DNA of 64,000 nt from Achromobacter veterisilvae (GTDB taxonomy: Bacteria > Pseudomonadota > Gammaproteobacteria > Burkholderiales > Burkholderiaceae_B): assembly GCF_900496975.1 (NCBI RefSeq), contig NZ_UFQC01000028.1:1-64000 (forward strand), in the 5' to 3' direction. A model generated the notes under the pieces. The model was not told where the DNA came from. It saw only the letters and a list, made by a program, of their open reading frames with translations, and did no database searches. Shown one piece after another: positions 34,767 to 42,457 of the stretch. Every line of letters begins with the position of its first letter. The first letter of the stretch is position 1. A program made the position numbers and the translations under genes.

Positions 34767-34869
34767 TCGACTGTTCTCAGCGGCAAGCGCGCGAACCGTG
34801 AAGTTGGCTGGAGCCCCAGGGCAACGGGAAGTATGTACTCCTCATTGCTTTCTCCCGATTCGAGTGGCG

Positions 34870-35085
34870 TCAGGGTATATGGAAAAAGTGCCTGAGCCAT
34901 CGGGCGAGATCGAGCATCTCGGCGGAGGCATCAACGCCGTAGAGGCGCCAGCCAGGCTGCATCTCGGTGAAGGCCTTCAGCTCCGGCCCGCCGCCAGCGC
35001 CGAGCACCAGAATGTCTGCGTCGGCAGGCGCACGTTCGGCCAACAGCACGCCTGCCATCCTGTGCAAGTCCAGAAAGACAGGCAC
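34870..35085 (-). pseudogene. SAM-dependent methyltransferase, truncated
   Basis: The 71-residue frame contains LHRMAGVLLAERAPADADIL, then LVLGAGGGPELKAF (SAM-binding motif I) and YGVDASAEMLDLA (motif II acidic residue). It stops soon after, where a class I methyltransferase would still need ~120 residues. The usual N-terminal codons before LHRMAG also seem to be missing. Both ends are cut, so it is a remnant. Confidence 0.7.
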
Positions 35086-35145
35086 AGTCCTCGCTATTTT
35101 CTCAAAATAGCTCGATACAATCGCCGGGTTCGGAGAACGGGGGCA

Positions 35146-36072
35146 TCAAATGCGGCCTTCCGTTTGCGTGGGAACGGGGGTCTCAGGCCATAGCAGCGAA
35201 CGGTGGACCTGGGCGCCTGCCATGGCACCGTTACCCACGGCAAGCGACACCGAATGGGGTGCCCGCGCCACGTCACCACAGGCGAATACACCAGTCACTG
35301 AGGTCTTGCTCTCGGCATCGGTGCGAACCTGGATGCCCATGGGCGTCTCTTCCAGCGCGCAGCCCATGGCTTCGGCCAGGGAACTGGAAGGAGAGGTGCG
35401 TGTCGCCGTGAACAGGCCCGTGAAACTCAGCCTCCGCCCGTCGGCCATCACCACATCAGCATGCCCTTCGATCCTGTCGATCGTGGCCTCCTCGATCGCC
35501 ACGCCCCGGCGCTCCAAGGCGAACCTAGCGTCCTGACTCAGATCCACAGCACCATTGACGAGTAAGGTCACATCACCCCAGTCGGTGAGCAGTTCGGCCT
35601 GATGGATGGACATCGGACTGGCGCCGACGATACCGATGTGGCCTTGTCCGATCTCGTAGCCATGGCAGTACGGGCAATGGAAGACGGTCTTACCCCAGCG
35701 TTCAGCAAGTCCGACGACGGCAGGAAGGTGGTCGGTCACACCGGTGGCTAGCAGCATGCGGCGGCCTTGATGCGATCCGCCGTCAGGCATCCTGACCGTG
35801 AATTCGTCCACTTGTCCCGTAACGGCCTCAACACGAGCTTCGAGCCAGGTCAAAGTTGGATAGGCTTTAAGCTGGCGGCGGGCGTTCGCCGCGATCTCGC
35901 CGGGGGGCACGCCATCCTGGCCGAGAAAACCATGCGAATGGCTTGCGAAGCGGTTGCGCCGCTCGCCTGCATCGATCATCAGCACGGACCTACGCGCTCG
36001 TACAAGTTGCAGGGCTGCAGCCATTCCTGCGTAGCTTCCGCCGACGATGATCACATCGTAGTGCATGTTCAA
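35146..36072 (-). CDS. Thioredoxin-reductase-like FAD/NAD(P) oxidoreductase
   Basis: 308 residues. The FAD-binding Rossmann motif is VIIVGGSYAGMAAA (7-20), the redox centre is CPYC at 133-136 (FHCPYCHGYEIG), the NAD(P) motif is HIGIVGASPMS, and the C-terminal FAD motif is GVFACGDVARAP. This is the two-domain thioredoxin reductase fold, but such cargo enzymes often act on other small disulfides or lack a thioredoxin partner. It forms an operon with the Rrf2-type regulator upstream (4-base overlap), which probably senses redox or metal stress. Confidence 0.9.
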   Translation of the reverse strand: MNMHYDVIIVGGSYAGMAAALQLVRARRSVLMIDAGERRNRFASHSHGFLGQDGVPPGEIAANARRQLKAYPTLTWLEARVEAVTGQVDEFTVRMPDGGSHQGRRMLLATGVTDHLPAVVGLAERWGKTVFHCPYCHGYEIGQGHIGIVGASPMSIHQAELLTDWGDVTLLVNGAVDLSQDARFALERRGVAIEEATIDRIEGHADVVMADGRRLSFTGLFTATRTSPSSSLAEAMGCALEETPMGIQVRTDAESKTSVTGVFACGDVARAPHSVSLAVGNGAMAGAQVHRSLLWPETPVPTQTEGRI

Positions 36073-36512
36073 CTCCTTTTGCGTCGCACTGCCGCATGCC
36101 GGCGCGCAAAGTCAGCGGCCAGATCGGCAAGGGTGATTTCTGAGAACCGCTTCAGCAGCAGCGCTTCGGCCTCGGCAAACGTACCTTCGAGCGCGGCATT
36201 CACCGCTTGTTCGACCAGGCACTCCGGTGTCTCGTTGCGGTTACCGATGGCAAACATCGTCGGCTCGCCGAGTGCTTCGTGCAACTGGCGCAGGGTGACG
36301 GTGCCGAGGTCGGCATGAATGCGCCATCCTCCCGCATGGCCTCGATCGGACGTGACGATGCCCGCTTCTCGCAGGTATCCCATGGTGCGCCGGACAACGA
36401 CTGGGTTGGTACCCAGGCATTGCGCCAGGGTTTCTGAAGTGACGGGGCCCTCCTGCTCGGCCATGTGCAGAAGGGCATGCAGGACGGAAGACAGACGGCT
36501 ATCGCGTTTCAT
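36069..36512 (-). CDS. Rrf2-family transcriptional regulator
   Basis: 147 residues from the ATG at 36512; the longer frame is a shadow. The winged helix is SETLAQCLGTNPVVVRRTMGYLREAGIV, seen in two parts around residues 25-52, followed by the wing RGHAGGWRI. A single Cys (ECLVEQAV, near 101) is present rather than the three-Cys Fe-S cluster of IscR, so it may sense thiol stress as in YwnA/SaiR-type regulators. It overlaps the reductase by 4 bases and a dyad at 36511-36531 covers its own start, so it likely represses the operon. Confidence 0.88.
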   Translation of the reverse strand: MKRDSRLSSVLHALLHMAEQEGPVTSETLAQCLGTNPVVVRRTMGYLREAGIVTSDRGHAGGWRIHADLGTVTLRQLHEALGEPTMFAIGNRNETPECLVEQAVNAALEGTFAEAEALLLKRFSEITLADLAADFARRHAAVRRKRS

Positions 36513-36531
36513 GTAACTAATGATGTTGCAT
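36511..36531. promoter_or_regulatory. Candidate operator of the Rrf2 operon
   Basis: The dyad ATGTAAC-7-GTTGCAT (6 of 7 pairs match) covers the start codon region of the Rrf2 gene and extends upstream. Rrf2 proteins bind dyads of this size. The role is inferred. Confidence 0.5.
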
Positions 36532-37042
36532 ATTTGGATGTATGTCAAGACCGACTTGGAATGTGGATCCGGTCGAGCCGCCTGCGCTTGACATTCAAGA
36601 CAGTTGCTCACGCCTTCACACCTGAGGCGCTGCGCGCTGACGCTTGCCTTCAGGGGGCAGCCCTGCGGGCCATCCCCGCCGTGCGATGCTTGGCGCATCC
36701 TTGATGCAGCCGAACCGGCTGCGCCGGACCGGCCCGACCAGCGCCCCGCCGCAATGGACGGGGCGCTGGCGAACACGCTGGCGCTTCATACGGTAGGTTG
36801 TGCAAATGTGTGCCGCCCTCAACGCTGTGGTTCCTGCCCAACGCGCCACGAAGGACGGTTCGCGGACATCCTTCCGGGCAGCGCTATGGAGCCTCCATGC
36901 CACGCCTCAAAACCGGTACCGCAAAGTGCTGCGGGGGCATTCTCGCCTGTCGTCGGGTTCTTGACCTGGCCCGTGTCAGCGGGCGAACCGTGGAATCGGT
37001 GATATCACTCGAGTCGGTGCAATTGTTGTTCCGCTGAATGCT
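36532..37042. other. Gene-free stretch with possible coding remnant
   Basis: Between the Rrf2 operon and the LysR gene no complete gene is seen. Around 36807-36963 the + strand frame reading NAVVPAQRATKDGSRTSF and then ALWSLHATPQNRY looks like a decayed protein end but has no start I can support. Codon use here is that of the ICE core rather than of the cargo. Confidence 0.4.
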
Positions 37043-37957
37043 TCAGAACTTGTCAATTGTGGGACGGTCAAATTTCGAATCGACAGCAGTCGACCGTTCG
37101 ACAAACCGGGCCAATATAGGGGCCGGCTCAGCGTCGCGGTGCAGCAAGTAGGTTGCCAGCATCAGAGGATTACCCTCTAGCGGTCGAGCCACGATGCCTG
37201 ACTCTCGGGTGGAAGCAATATGCGCTGCGCCTGCTAAGCCCAAGGCCAAACCCGCAGAAACTAAAGTCATCATTACATCAAAGCTGCCTACGCGTTGAGC
37301 AACCAGTGGTTCTTGTACCTGCATTCGCAGAATGCGGTCAATCTGGCGAGCGTGCCCCTCGCATATGACAGGATATCCCAGTACTAGCGGGTAGCGCAAC
37401 ACTTCAACTAGCGGAATTTTCTTGAAAGCTAGCACGGGATGGCGCGCCGGTACCGCAACCATCACTTCATCCTCCCAGACAGGAGTGGCCACGATTCCAT
37501 CGCCGGCATCTTCAGCCATCGAAAATCCGGCATCATAGATGCCATCGTGCAAACCAGCGATTTGCTGGGCCAAAGGAATTTCGAACAATCGAATATCCAC
37601 CTCAGGATCTTCCTCACGACATTGCGCCAGCAGTGCAGGTAAGCGCGATGGCATGATTCCGTCAGATAAGGCCACACGTAACTGACCGTGAAATCCTCTA
37701 GCGGCGGCTTTGACGCTGTCGAGAGCTTGATCCAGCATCATAAATACACGCGGAACATGCTCCAGAAACAAGTGTCCCGCTCGAGTCAGTTGCGTACTGC
37801 GGGTGGTACGAATGAATAGCAGTACCCCCAACTCTTCTTCCAGCTCTTTGATGGTGCGAGATAGCGGCGATTGGTCGATGTGCAGCCTCTCAGCGGCGCG
37901 AGCAAAGTGCAGTTCTTCAGCGACTGCAAGAAAACATCGTAAGTGACGAAGTTCCAT
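37043..37957 (-). CDS. LysR-family regulator
   Basis: 304 residues. The N-terminal winged helix is MELRHLRCFLAVAEELHF with RLHIDQSPLSRTIKELEE; the substrate-binding domain follows (GQLRVALSDGIMPSRLPALL; MMTLVSAGLALGLAGA). It closely resembles the LysR protein at 60771-61661 in both parts, so the two share a recent ancestor. Regulators of this subgroup (benzoate/catechol type folds) are common in ICEclc-like elements. The target is unknown. The CopD-like to PfpI-like gene block, on the same strand, lies upstream of it (38092-39975) across a 134-base gap. Confidence 0.9.
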   Translation of the reverse strand: MELRHLRCFLAVAEELHFARAAERLHIDQSPLSRTIKELEEELGVLLFIRTTRSTQLTRAGHLFLEHVPRVFMMLDQALDSVKAAARGFHGQLRVALSDGIMPSRLPALLAQCREEDPEVDIRLFEIPLAQQIAGLHDGIYDAGFSMAEDAGDGIVATPVWEDEVMVAVPARHPVLAFKKIPLVEVLRYPLVLGYPVICEGHARQIDRILRMQVQEPLVAQRVGSFDVMMTLVSAGLALGLAGAAHIASTRESGIVARPLEGNPLMLATYLLHRDAEPAPILARFVERSTAVDSKFDRPTIDKF

Positions 37958-38091
37958 TTCGACCTCTCTTCACCCCGTTGCTCTCTAGACCCAAGGGGCA
38001 CCATCGACGACTGAAAGCCAGCATCTGCTCTTATTCGTCGGCCCTGGCGACAGCCTGGAAGACGCCCGGCAGTCGAGTAAAAAATAGTAAG

Positions 38092-38535
38092 TCAGATTGG
38101 TTTAATGCATACCAACAGTGCGACAAGCAACACCGTACTCCCAAGCAAGATCGAAGGCATAACGACACCGCGACCATTGTGCAAATTGGCCCCGTCATCA
38201 AAAGAAAGCCTGCGAAGTCGCCCCCGCAGCAATCCATGACTCGCAGAGAGACCCGCGACCAGTACTAACTTCACCAGTAACCACGGTTGGGGAAACCATC
38301 CACCTTGCAGCGCAAGGTACAGTCCTAGTGCCCATGTCACCATCATTGCCGGGGTGGTCACATGCTGATCCCAACGATGTACCAGTGTGAGGTACGCTAG
38401 CCCTGCATCGCGGTCGTAAGCCTTCAAGGTGTGCCGGGAAAATGCTATTGAGAGCATAAGGAACAATTGCCCTCCCATCCACGTGATGGCGGCCGACAGG
38501 TGCACCGCTTTGATCGATAAATACAGCATGACCAT
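38092..38535 (-). CDS. CopD/HemJ-like four-helix membrane protein
   Basis: 147 residues with four transmembrane helices. The N-terminal LYLSIKAVHLSAAITWMGGQ has the His and Trp of the CopD/HemJ-type domain, and a second His lies in VHRWDQHVTTPAMM. HemJ-type proteins bind heme or act as protoporphyrinogen oxidases; CopD-type proteins move copper. Which applies cannot be told from sequence. A clear paralogue is encoded at 41995-42447 on the other strand. It begins 4 bases after the DUF3817 stop. Confidence 0.7.
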   Translation of the reverse strand: MVMLYLSIKAVHLSAAITWMGGQLFLMLSIAFSRHTLKAYDRDAGLAYLTLVHRWDQHVTTPAMMVTWALGLYLALQGGWFPQPWLLVKLVLVAGLSASHGLLRGRLRRLSFDDGANLHNGRGVVMPSILLGSTVLLVALLVCIKPI

Positions 38536-38539
38536 TCAT

Positions 38540-38875
38540 TCAACGTTGGGAAGCTAGGGTTGCCTCGCGTTTCGCGAGTCTGCGTTCGCAGGCAAACGCC
38601 CCAAAGGGAATCAAAGCGGCCAACACCATGAAGACACGCTCAGATCGTGACCAACCATAGCCAGAGATCGATCCCACTAGCGTCCAGAAGTAGAATATGA
38701 ACGCTAGGCCGTGGATGGGGCCTAGCAACGTCGTTGCAGTCGGCATTCCAGCCAAGTGCTTGAGCGGAACCGCCACCCCTAGTAGCAACACCAACGTAGC
38801 GCCCTCCACTAATGAGGCCACCCGCATGCGACGCACCTGAAGGATTTCGGCGTCTACTTTCGACAGGGGCATCAT
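38540..38875 (-). CDS. DUF3817 family membrane protein
   Basis: 111 residues with three hydrophobic helices. The phrases RVASLVEGATLVLLLGVAVP, GPIHGLAFIFYFWTL and RVFMVLAALIPFGAFACERR are the DUF3817 pattern, including the HG in the second helix. Function unknown. Translationally coupled to the PfpI-like gene upstream (4-base overlap) and close to the CopD-like gene downstream, so the three act together or share a signal. Confidence 0.85.
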   Translation of the reverse strand: MMPLSKVDAEILQVRRMRVASLVEGATLVLLLGVAVPLKHLAGMPTATTLLGPIHGLAFIFYFWTLVGSISGYGWSRSERVFMVLAALIPFGAFACERRLAKREATLASQR

Positions 38876-39975
38876 GCGTGAACCTCGATTATCCTGCTGC
38901 CAGTTAACCTCGATGCCGGCAGAAGGCCGGCCTTTGCAGTACCTGTCATTACGTCAGCCTCCACCGTGACTGAGAATCTCAATGTCAGCCGCATAGGCTT
39001 GGTCACGCGCTGAGTCCATTGAAGACAATCGCCGTGAAGGGAGATATCTTGGAACGACACCGTTTGATCTCCTTGCGTTGCCCGACCATGCAAGATGCCT
39101 TGCAGGGATGAAATGTCCAACGTGATTTGCAATGCGCCGATCGGCGTTGCCAACTCAACTTTCCAGACGCCGATAAATCGATTAGCCAAACGCTCATCGC
39201 CCGCATCCAGTGCGGAAGCGGGCTTGTTAACGGAGATTTCGTGTAGCTGGGAAACTGCTACGGTATCAGGCCGCTGCCCATTGAGACTGGCGCTGCGCCA
39301 GACGGTGCCGCGCCGCTCATATTCAAAGAGCTTTTCAACACCAAGCGCTACATCCGCACCAAGTTCGCGTTCAAGCAAGTAAAGAGCCACGTCTAGGCCG
39401 GACGTGACGCCACCACCAGTGACTAAGTCGCCGTCGTCGACAACCCGACCTGACATTGGCAGTGCCCCCAGCGCACTCAATAGCTCTAGGCCCATGTGAT
39501 GGGTTGTCGCACAACGTCCCTTAAGCAAATCGGCCATGGCAAGAATCAATGACCCGCCGCATACCGTGGCCACGATGACGTCCGGATCTTCCATTGCTTC
39601 TCGCATAGCAGAGGACAGTTGCGTTTGCGATGCCTGAAGCAGCAATTGCGGGACGGATTCGGAGCCATCTCCGCTCACCTTACCGGCGGCACCCGGCACC
39701 AAGACGATACCGCCATCATGGGGAGCCAAGGCTGCGCTAGCCGGGATGCGCACGCCGCTGACACCGCACGGGACATCACGGGCACCCTCGGCACTGACCA
39801 GTTCAACGTGGACGGGAACTGCACTGAGTTCTCCAGCTGCCAGGAACACCTCGTATGGAGCTATTGCATCTAACAGGTCGAAGCCGTTGAACAGCGCAAT
39901 CTGCACCTTAAGCGGTGCTCGCGCAGCGGTATATGAGTTACTGAGGTCATTTGCGACTACATCCATTGTTTGCAT
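38872..39975 (-). CDS. DJ-1/PfpI-domain protein with added C-terminal beta domain
   Basis: 367 residues. Residues ~22-235 form a DJ-1/PfpI domain with the nucleophile elbow VATVCGGSLILAMADLLKGR and CATTHHMGLELL after it, like isonitrile hydratase and GlxA-type sensors. Residues ~265-360 (FIGVWKVELATPIGALQITL, then SFQDISLHGDCLQWT) look like a small all-beta domain that I do not recognise, in the place where GlxA regulators have an AraC DNA-binding domain. It may be an enzyme on a nitrile or similar small molecule. First gene of a three-gene operon with the DUF3817 and CopD-like genes. Confidence 0.75.
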   Translation of the reverse strand: MQTMDVVANDLSNSYTAARAPLKVQIALFNGFDLLDAIAPYEVFLAAGELSAVPVHVELVSAEGARDVPCGVSGVRIPASAALAPHDGGIVLVPGAAGKVSGDGSESVPQLLLQASQTQLSSAMREAMEDPDVIVATVCGGSLILAMADLLKGRCATTHHMGLELLSALGALPMSGRVVDDGDLVTGGGVTSGLDVALYLLERELGADVALGVEKLFEYERRGTVWRSASLNGQRPDTVAVSQLHEISVNKPASALDAGDERLANRFIGVWKVELATPIGALQITLDISSLQGILHGRATQGDQTVSFQDISLHGDCLQWTQRVTKPMRLTLRFSVTVEADVMTGTAKAGLLPASRLTGSRIIEVHA

Positions 39976-40175
39976 AGGTCACAACAAGTAAACAGGTCCG
40001 ATATGCCGGAACAACTGCGGCTACGAGCAAAGTATGGAGTGCCGCAGTACGGCCGCCAACTGGCCAAATGGACACTTATCGACTGATTCAAGCCAAGCAT
40101 CTCCTTGGAGCAGCCCCCTGATTCCCCGGCCCCGTCCTGTCGCTTATCTTTAGAGATAGGAACAGGGCTGTGCAT

Positions 40176-40590
40176 ATGACTAGGCATACGGAGTCAGTAG
40201 AGGTAGTGGCAAAGGACCTGTGCCCTAGGCGCTGGCCGCTTTCAGAGAAGGCGGCCCTGGTGCGCCGTACTTATGAGCCGGGCATGAGTGTGTCGTTGCT
40301 GGCACGCCAGGAAGGTGTCTCGGCGGGACTGCTGTTCCAGTGATGCAAGCCTGAGCGCTAGGGTGTCTTGACGGCGGTCTCGGCTGGCGAGGCAGTCGTG
40401 CCGGCATCTGAGCTGGCGGCGGCCCATGCGGAAATCACCATGAATCTCCCCGGGGCGATTCACCAAGCTCCAGCGCGTGCTCGGCAAGAAGATCCTGAAG
40501 AACGAAATCCTAAAGGAAGCCGTGGAGTATGCCGCGACAAAAAAGTGGATTGCGCGCTCGCCCTTGTTGTCCATCATGGCGGGGAATATG
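40176..40590 (+). pseudogene. IS3-family (IS2-type) orfA remnant
   Basis: The ATG at 40176 opens a 55-codon frame with RRWPLSEKAALVRRTYEPGM and SVSLLARQEGVSAGLLFQ, the helix-turn-helix of an IS3-family OrfA, then a premature TGA at 40341. Downstream pieces in shifted frames (LTAVSAGEAVVPASELAAAHAEI region; [15 protein letters not shown]) complete the usual orfA. No orfB and no clear terminal repeats are present. Confidence 0.85.
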
Positions 40591-40681
40591 TGCAATAACA
40601 GCGTACAACCACATCGCCAGATCGAATCTGGCAAAGGTTGAATCCGATCTTCACCAACTCGGTCAGATTATTGTGTCTCGC

Positions 40682-41698
40682 TCAGCTATCTCCAAAGTTC
40701 TTTCTATATTGGCGAGGACTGACTCCTACTATGCGCTGAAACTGCAGACGGAAGTTGGCGGCGGAACCAAGGCCCACTTCTCCCACGATCTGCTCTACTG
40801 TAAGTCCGCTACGTTCCAGTAACTCTTGTGCCCGTCGAACTCTTGCGCGAATAATCCACTGAGCCGGTGACTCTCCATACTGTTCGTGGAATCGCCTATG
40901 TAGTGTCCGCGGGCTGGTGTGTGCCTGGCGAGCAAGCAAGACCAAAGACAGCGGTTTATGTAGATTGGCCAAGGCCCAAGTGAGCAAAGGTTGAAGACTC
41001 CTGTCAGCTCCTTGGGGCTTGGGAGGGATGAACTGTGCTTGCCCGCCCTCACGCTGCAGCGGCACAACCGACAGTCGGGCCACCTGCGATGCCACCGCGA
41101 CACCAAAGTCACGGCGGATCATGTACAGGCAAAGATCAAGGCCTGCGGCAGCCCCTGCCGAAGTGAGTACCTGTCCGTTGTCTACAAAAAGTACCCGAGG
41201 GTCCACATTAATTTTTGGGTAAAGGCGCTGCAGATCTGCGGCAGCAGCCCAATGAGTGGTAGCACAAAGACCATCTAATAGGCCGGTCTCTGCCAGAACG
41301 AATGCTCCAGTGCAGATAGATGCAATCCGCGTTCCCCTCATTAATGCAGTGCGAAGTGCTTCGGTTACTCCAGGCGTCAGTGCTCGCTGTGGCGTATGGA
41401 CGCCCGGCACGATGATCGTATCTGCAGTCTTCAGAATAGCCAGATTGTGGCGAATTCGCAGCGAGAACGGACCAGCGTCCATCTCATCCTGCTCTGCACA
41501 TACGGCCACTTGGTAGCAAGGAAGGCCGTTCTCGTGTGTTGCGAAGCGAAAGGTCTCGCAGGCAGTCGCTAGGTCGAATGACAGCACCCCCGGTACTACT
41601 AAACAGACGACCTTGTGTGGTGAGTGCTGCAAAGGAGGCTTCATCTGGATGCTGGCAACGAGTAGGAAGGTTGGCGAAAAATAGTCGATTGTTGTCAT
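40682..41698 (-). CDS. GlxA-type AraC-family regulator
   Basis: 338 residues; an internal ATG at codon 19 (MKPPLQ) is a plausible start. The N-terminal DJ-1/PfpI-like sensor domain includes IASICTGAFVLAETGLLDG with its Cys; CATTHWAAAADLQRLYP follows. The C-terminal ~100 residues are a double helix-turn-helix AraC domain (LARQAHTSPRTLHRRFHEQY; IVGEVGLGSAANFRLQFQRI). It is divergent from the CopD-like/TonB receptor genes 300 bases away and probably controls them. The sensor half resembles the PfpI-domain protein at 38872-39975. Confidence 0.9.
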   Translation of the reverse strand: MTTIDYFSPTFLLVASIQMKPPLQHSPHKVVCLVVPGVLSFDLATACETFRFATHENGLPCYQVAVCAEQDEMDAGPFSLRIRHNLAILKTADTIIVPGVHTPQRALTPGVTEALRTALMRGTRIASICTGAFVLAETGLLDGLCATTHWAAAADLQRLYPKINVDPRVLFVDNGQVLTSAGAAAGLDLCLYMIRRDFGVAVASQVARLSVVPLQREGGQAQFIPPKPQGADRSLQPLLTWALANLHKPLSLVLLARQAHTSPRTLHRRFHEQYGESPAQWIIRARVRRAQELLERSGLTVEQIVGEVGLGSAANFRLQFQRIVGVSPRQYRKNFGDS

Positions 41699-41994
41699 TC
41701 TAGCCAGTTCCCCGAATCAACGCTATCCAAGAAAATCGAATGCATTGAGCTTCACGCGATGTGCAGTCGCAACGATTCTCAATAGGCATCCTTTCGTCAT
41801 CAAGCCGCGCAGCCGCAATTGATCCGTTTTGACAGAACTCTGTTTGGTTCCAAAGAGGGGTCTACGAATCTCGCGCTGGCCACAATGGAGATAATCTATG
41901 GCGGCGTATTTCACTATGCTGAGAGATCGGTGGATTTTTTGTGTATGGCTGATACGTTTGCGCTGATAGCAGCGTATACCTTCTTGCCATAGAA

Positions 41995-42447
41995 ATGTCT
42001 GCCAATTCCTCGATAATGTATTTATCACTAAAAACCCTCCACCTAATAGCAGCGCTGACCTTCTCCGGGGGGGTAATGAGTTTGGCTCTCGTAATGTCGG
42101 GCTGGTCACGGGTTTATGGTGTAGTTCTGCCTCACGAGAGGAGTATTGGCCGTACGCTTCTTTGGTGGGATCACTATGTAACCGTGCCGGCCATGCTTAC
42201 AGTTCTTGGGCTTGGATTTCTTATGGCAATCAGTGGCGGCTGGATGGAGCAAAATTGGCTAATTGGGAAGGTTATTCTCGCAATTGTCCTGACCGGCCTG
42301 CATCGATTACTCAGATCAGCCTTAAAGAAGCGAGTGGCGGGCGATGCATTATTAGAGTCATCGTGGTACAGAGCCGGCCCCATGATTGTTACTGCGGCTT
42401 TGGCGCTTATCGTGACGCTCGCTATTTGCAAGCCAATCCACTCATAA
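41995..42447 (+). CDS. CopD/HemJ-like four-helix membrane protein, second copy
   Basis: 150 residues; ATG at 42016 is an alternative start. LSLKTLHLIAALTFSGGVMS and LWWDHYVTVPAMLTVLGLGF parallel the first copy at 38092-38535, with both His residues kept (H in KTLHL and WDHYV). Four transmembrane helices. It is followed 10 bases later by the TonB receptor gene, so the pair may import a metal or its chelate and handle it at the inner membrane. The base composition here is clearly lower in GC than the ICE core, a sign of separate origin. Confidence 0.7.
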   Translation: MSANSSIMYLSLKTLHLIAALTFSGGVMSLALVMSGWSRVYGVVLPHERSIGRTLLWWDHYVTVPAMLTVLGLGFLMAISGGWMEQNWLIGKVILAIVLTGLHRLLRSALKKRVAGDALLESSWYRAGPMIVTAALALIVTLAICKPIHS

Positions 42448-42457
42448 GCTGTACCGC

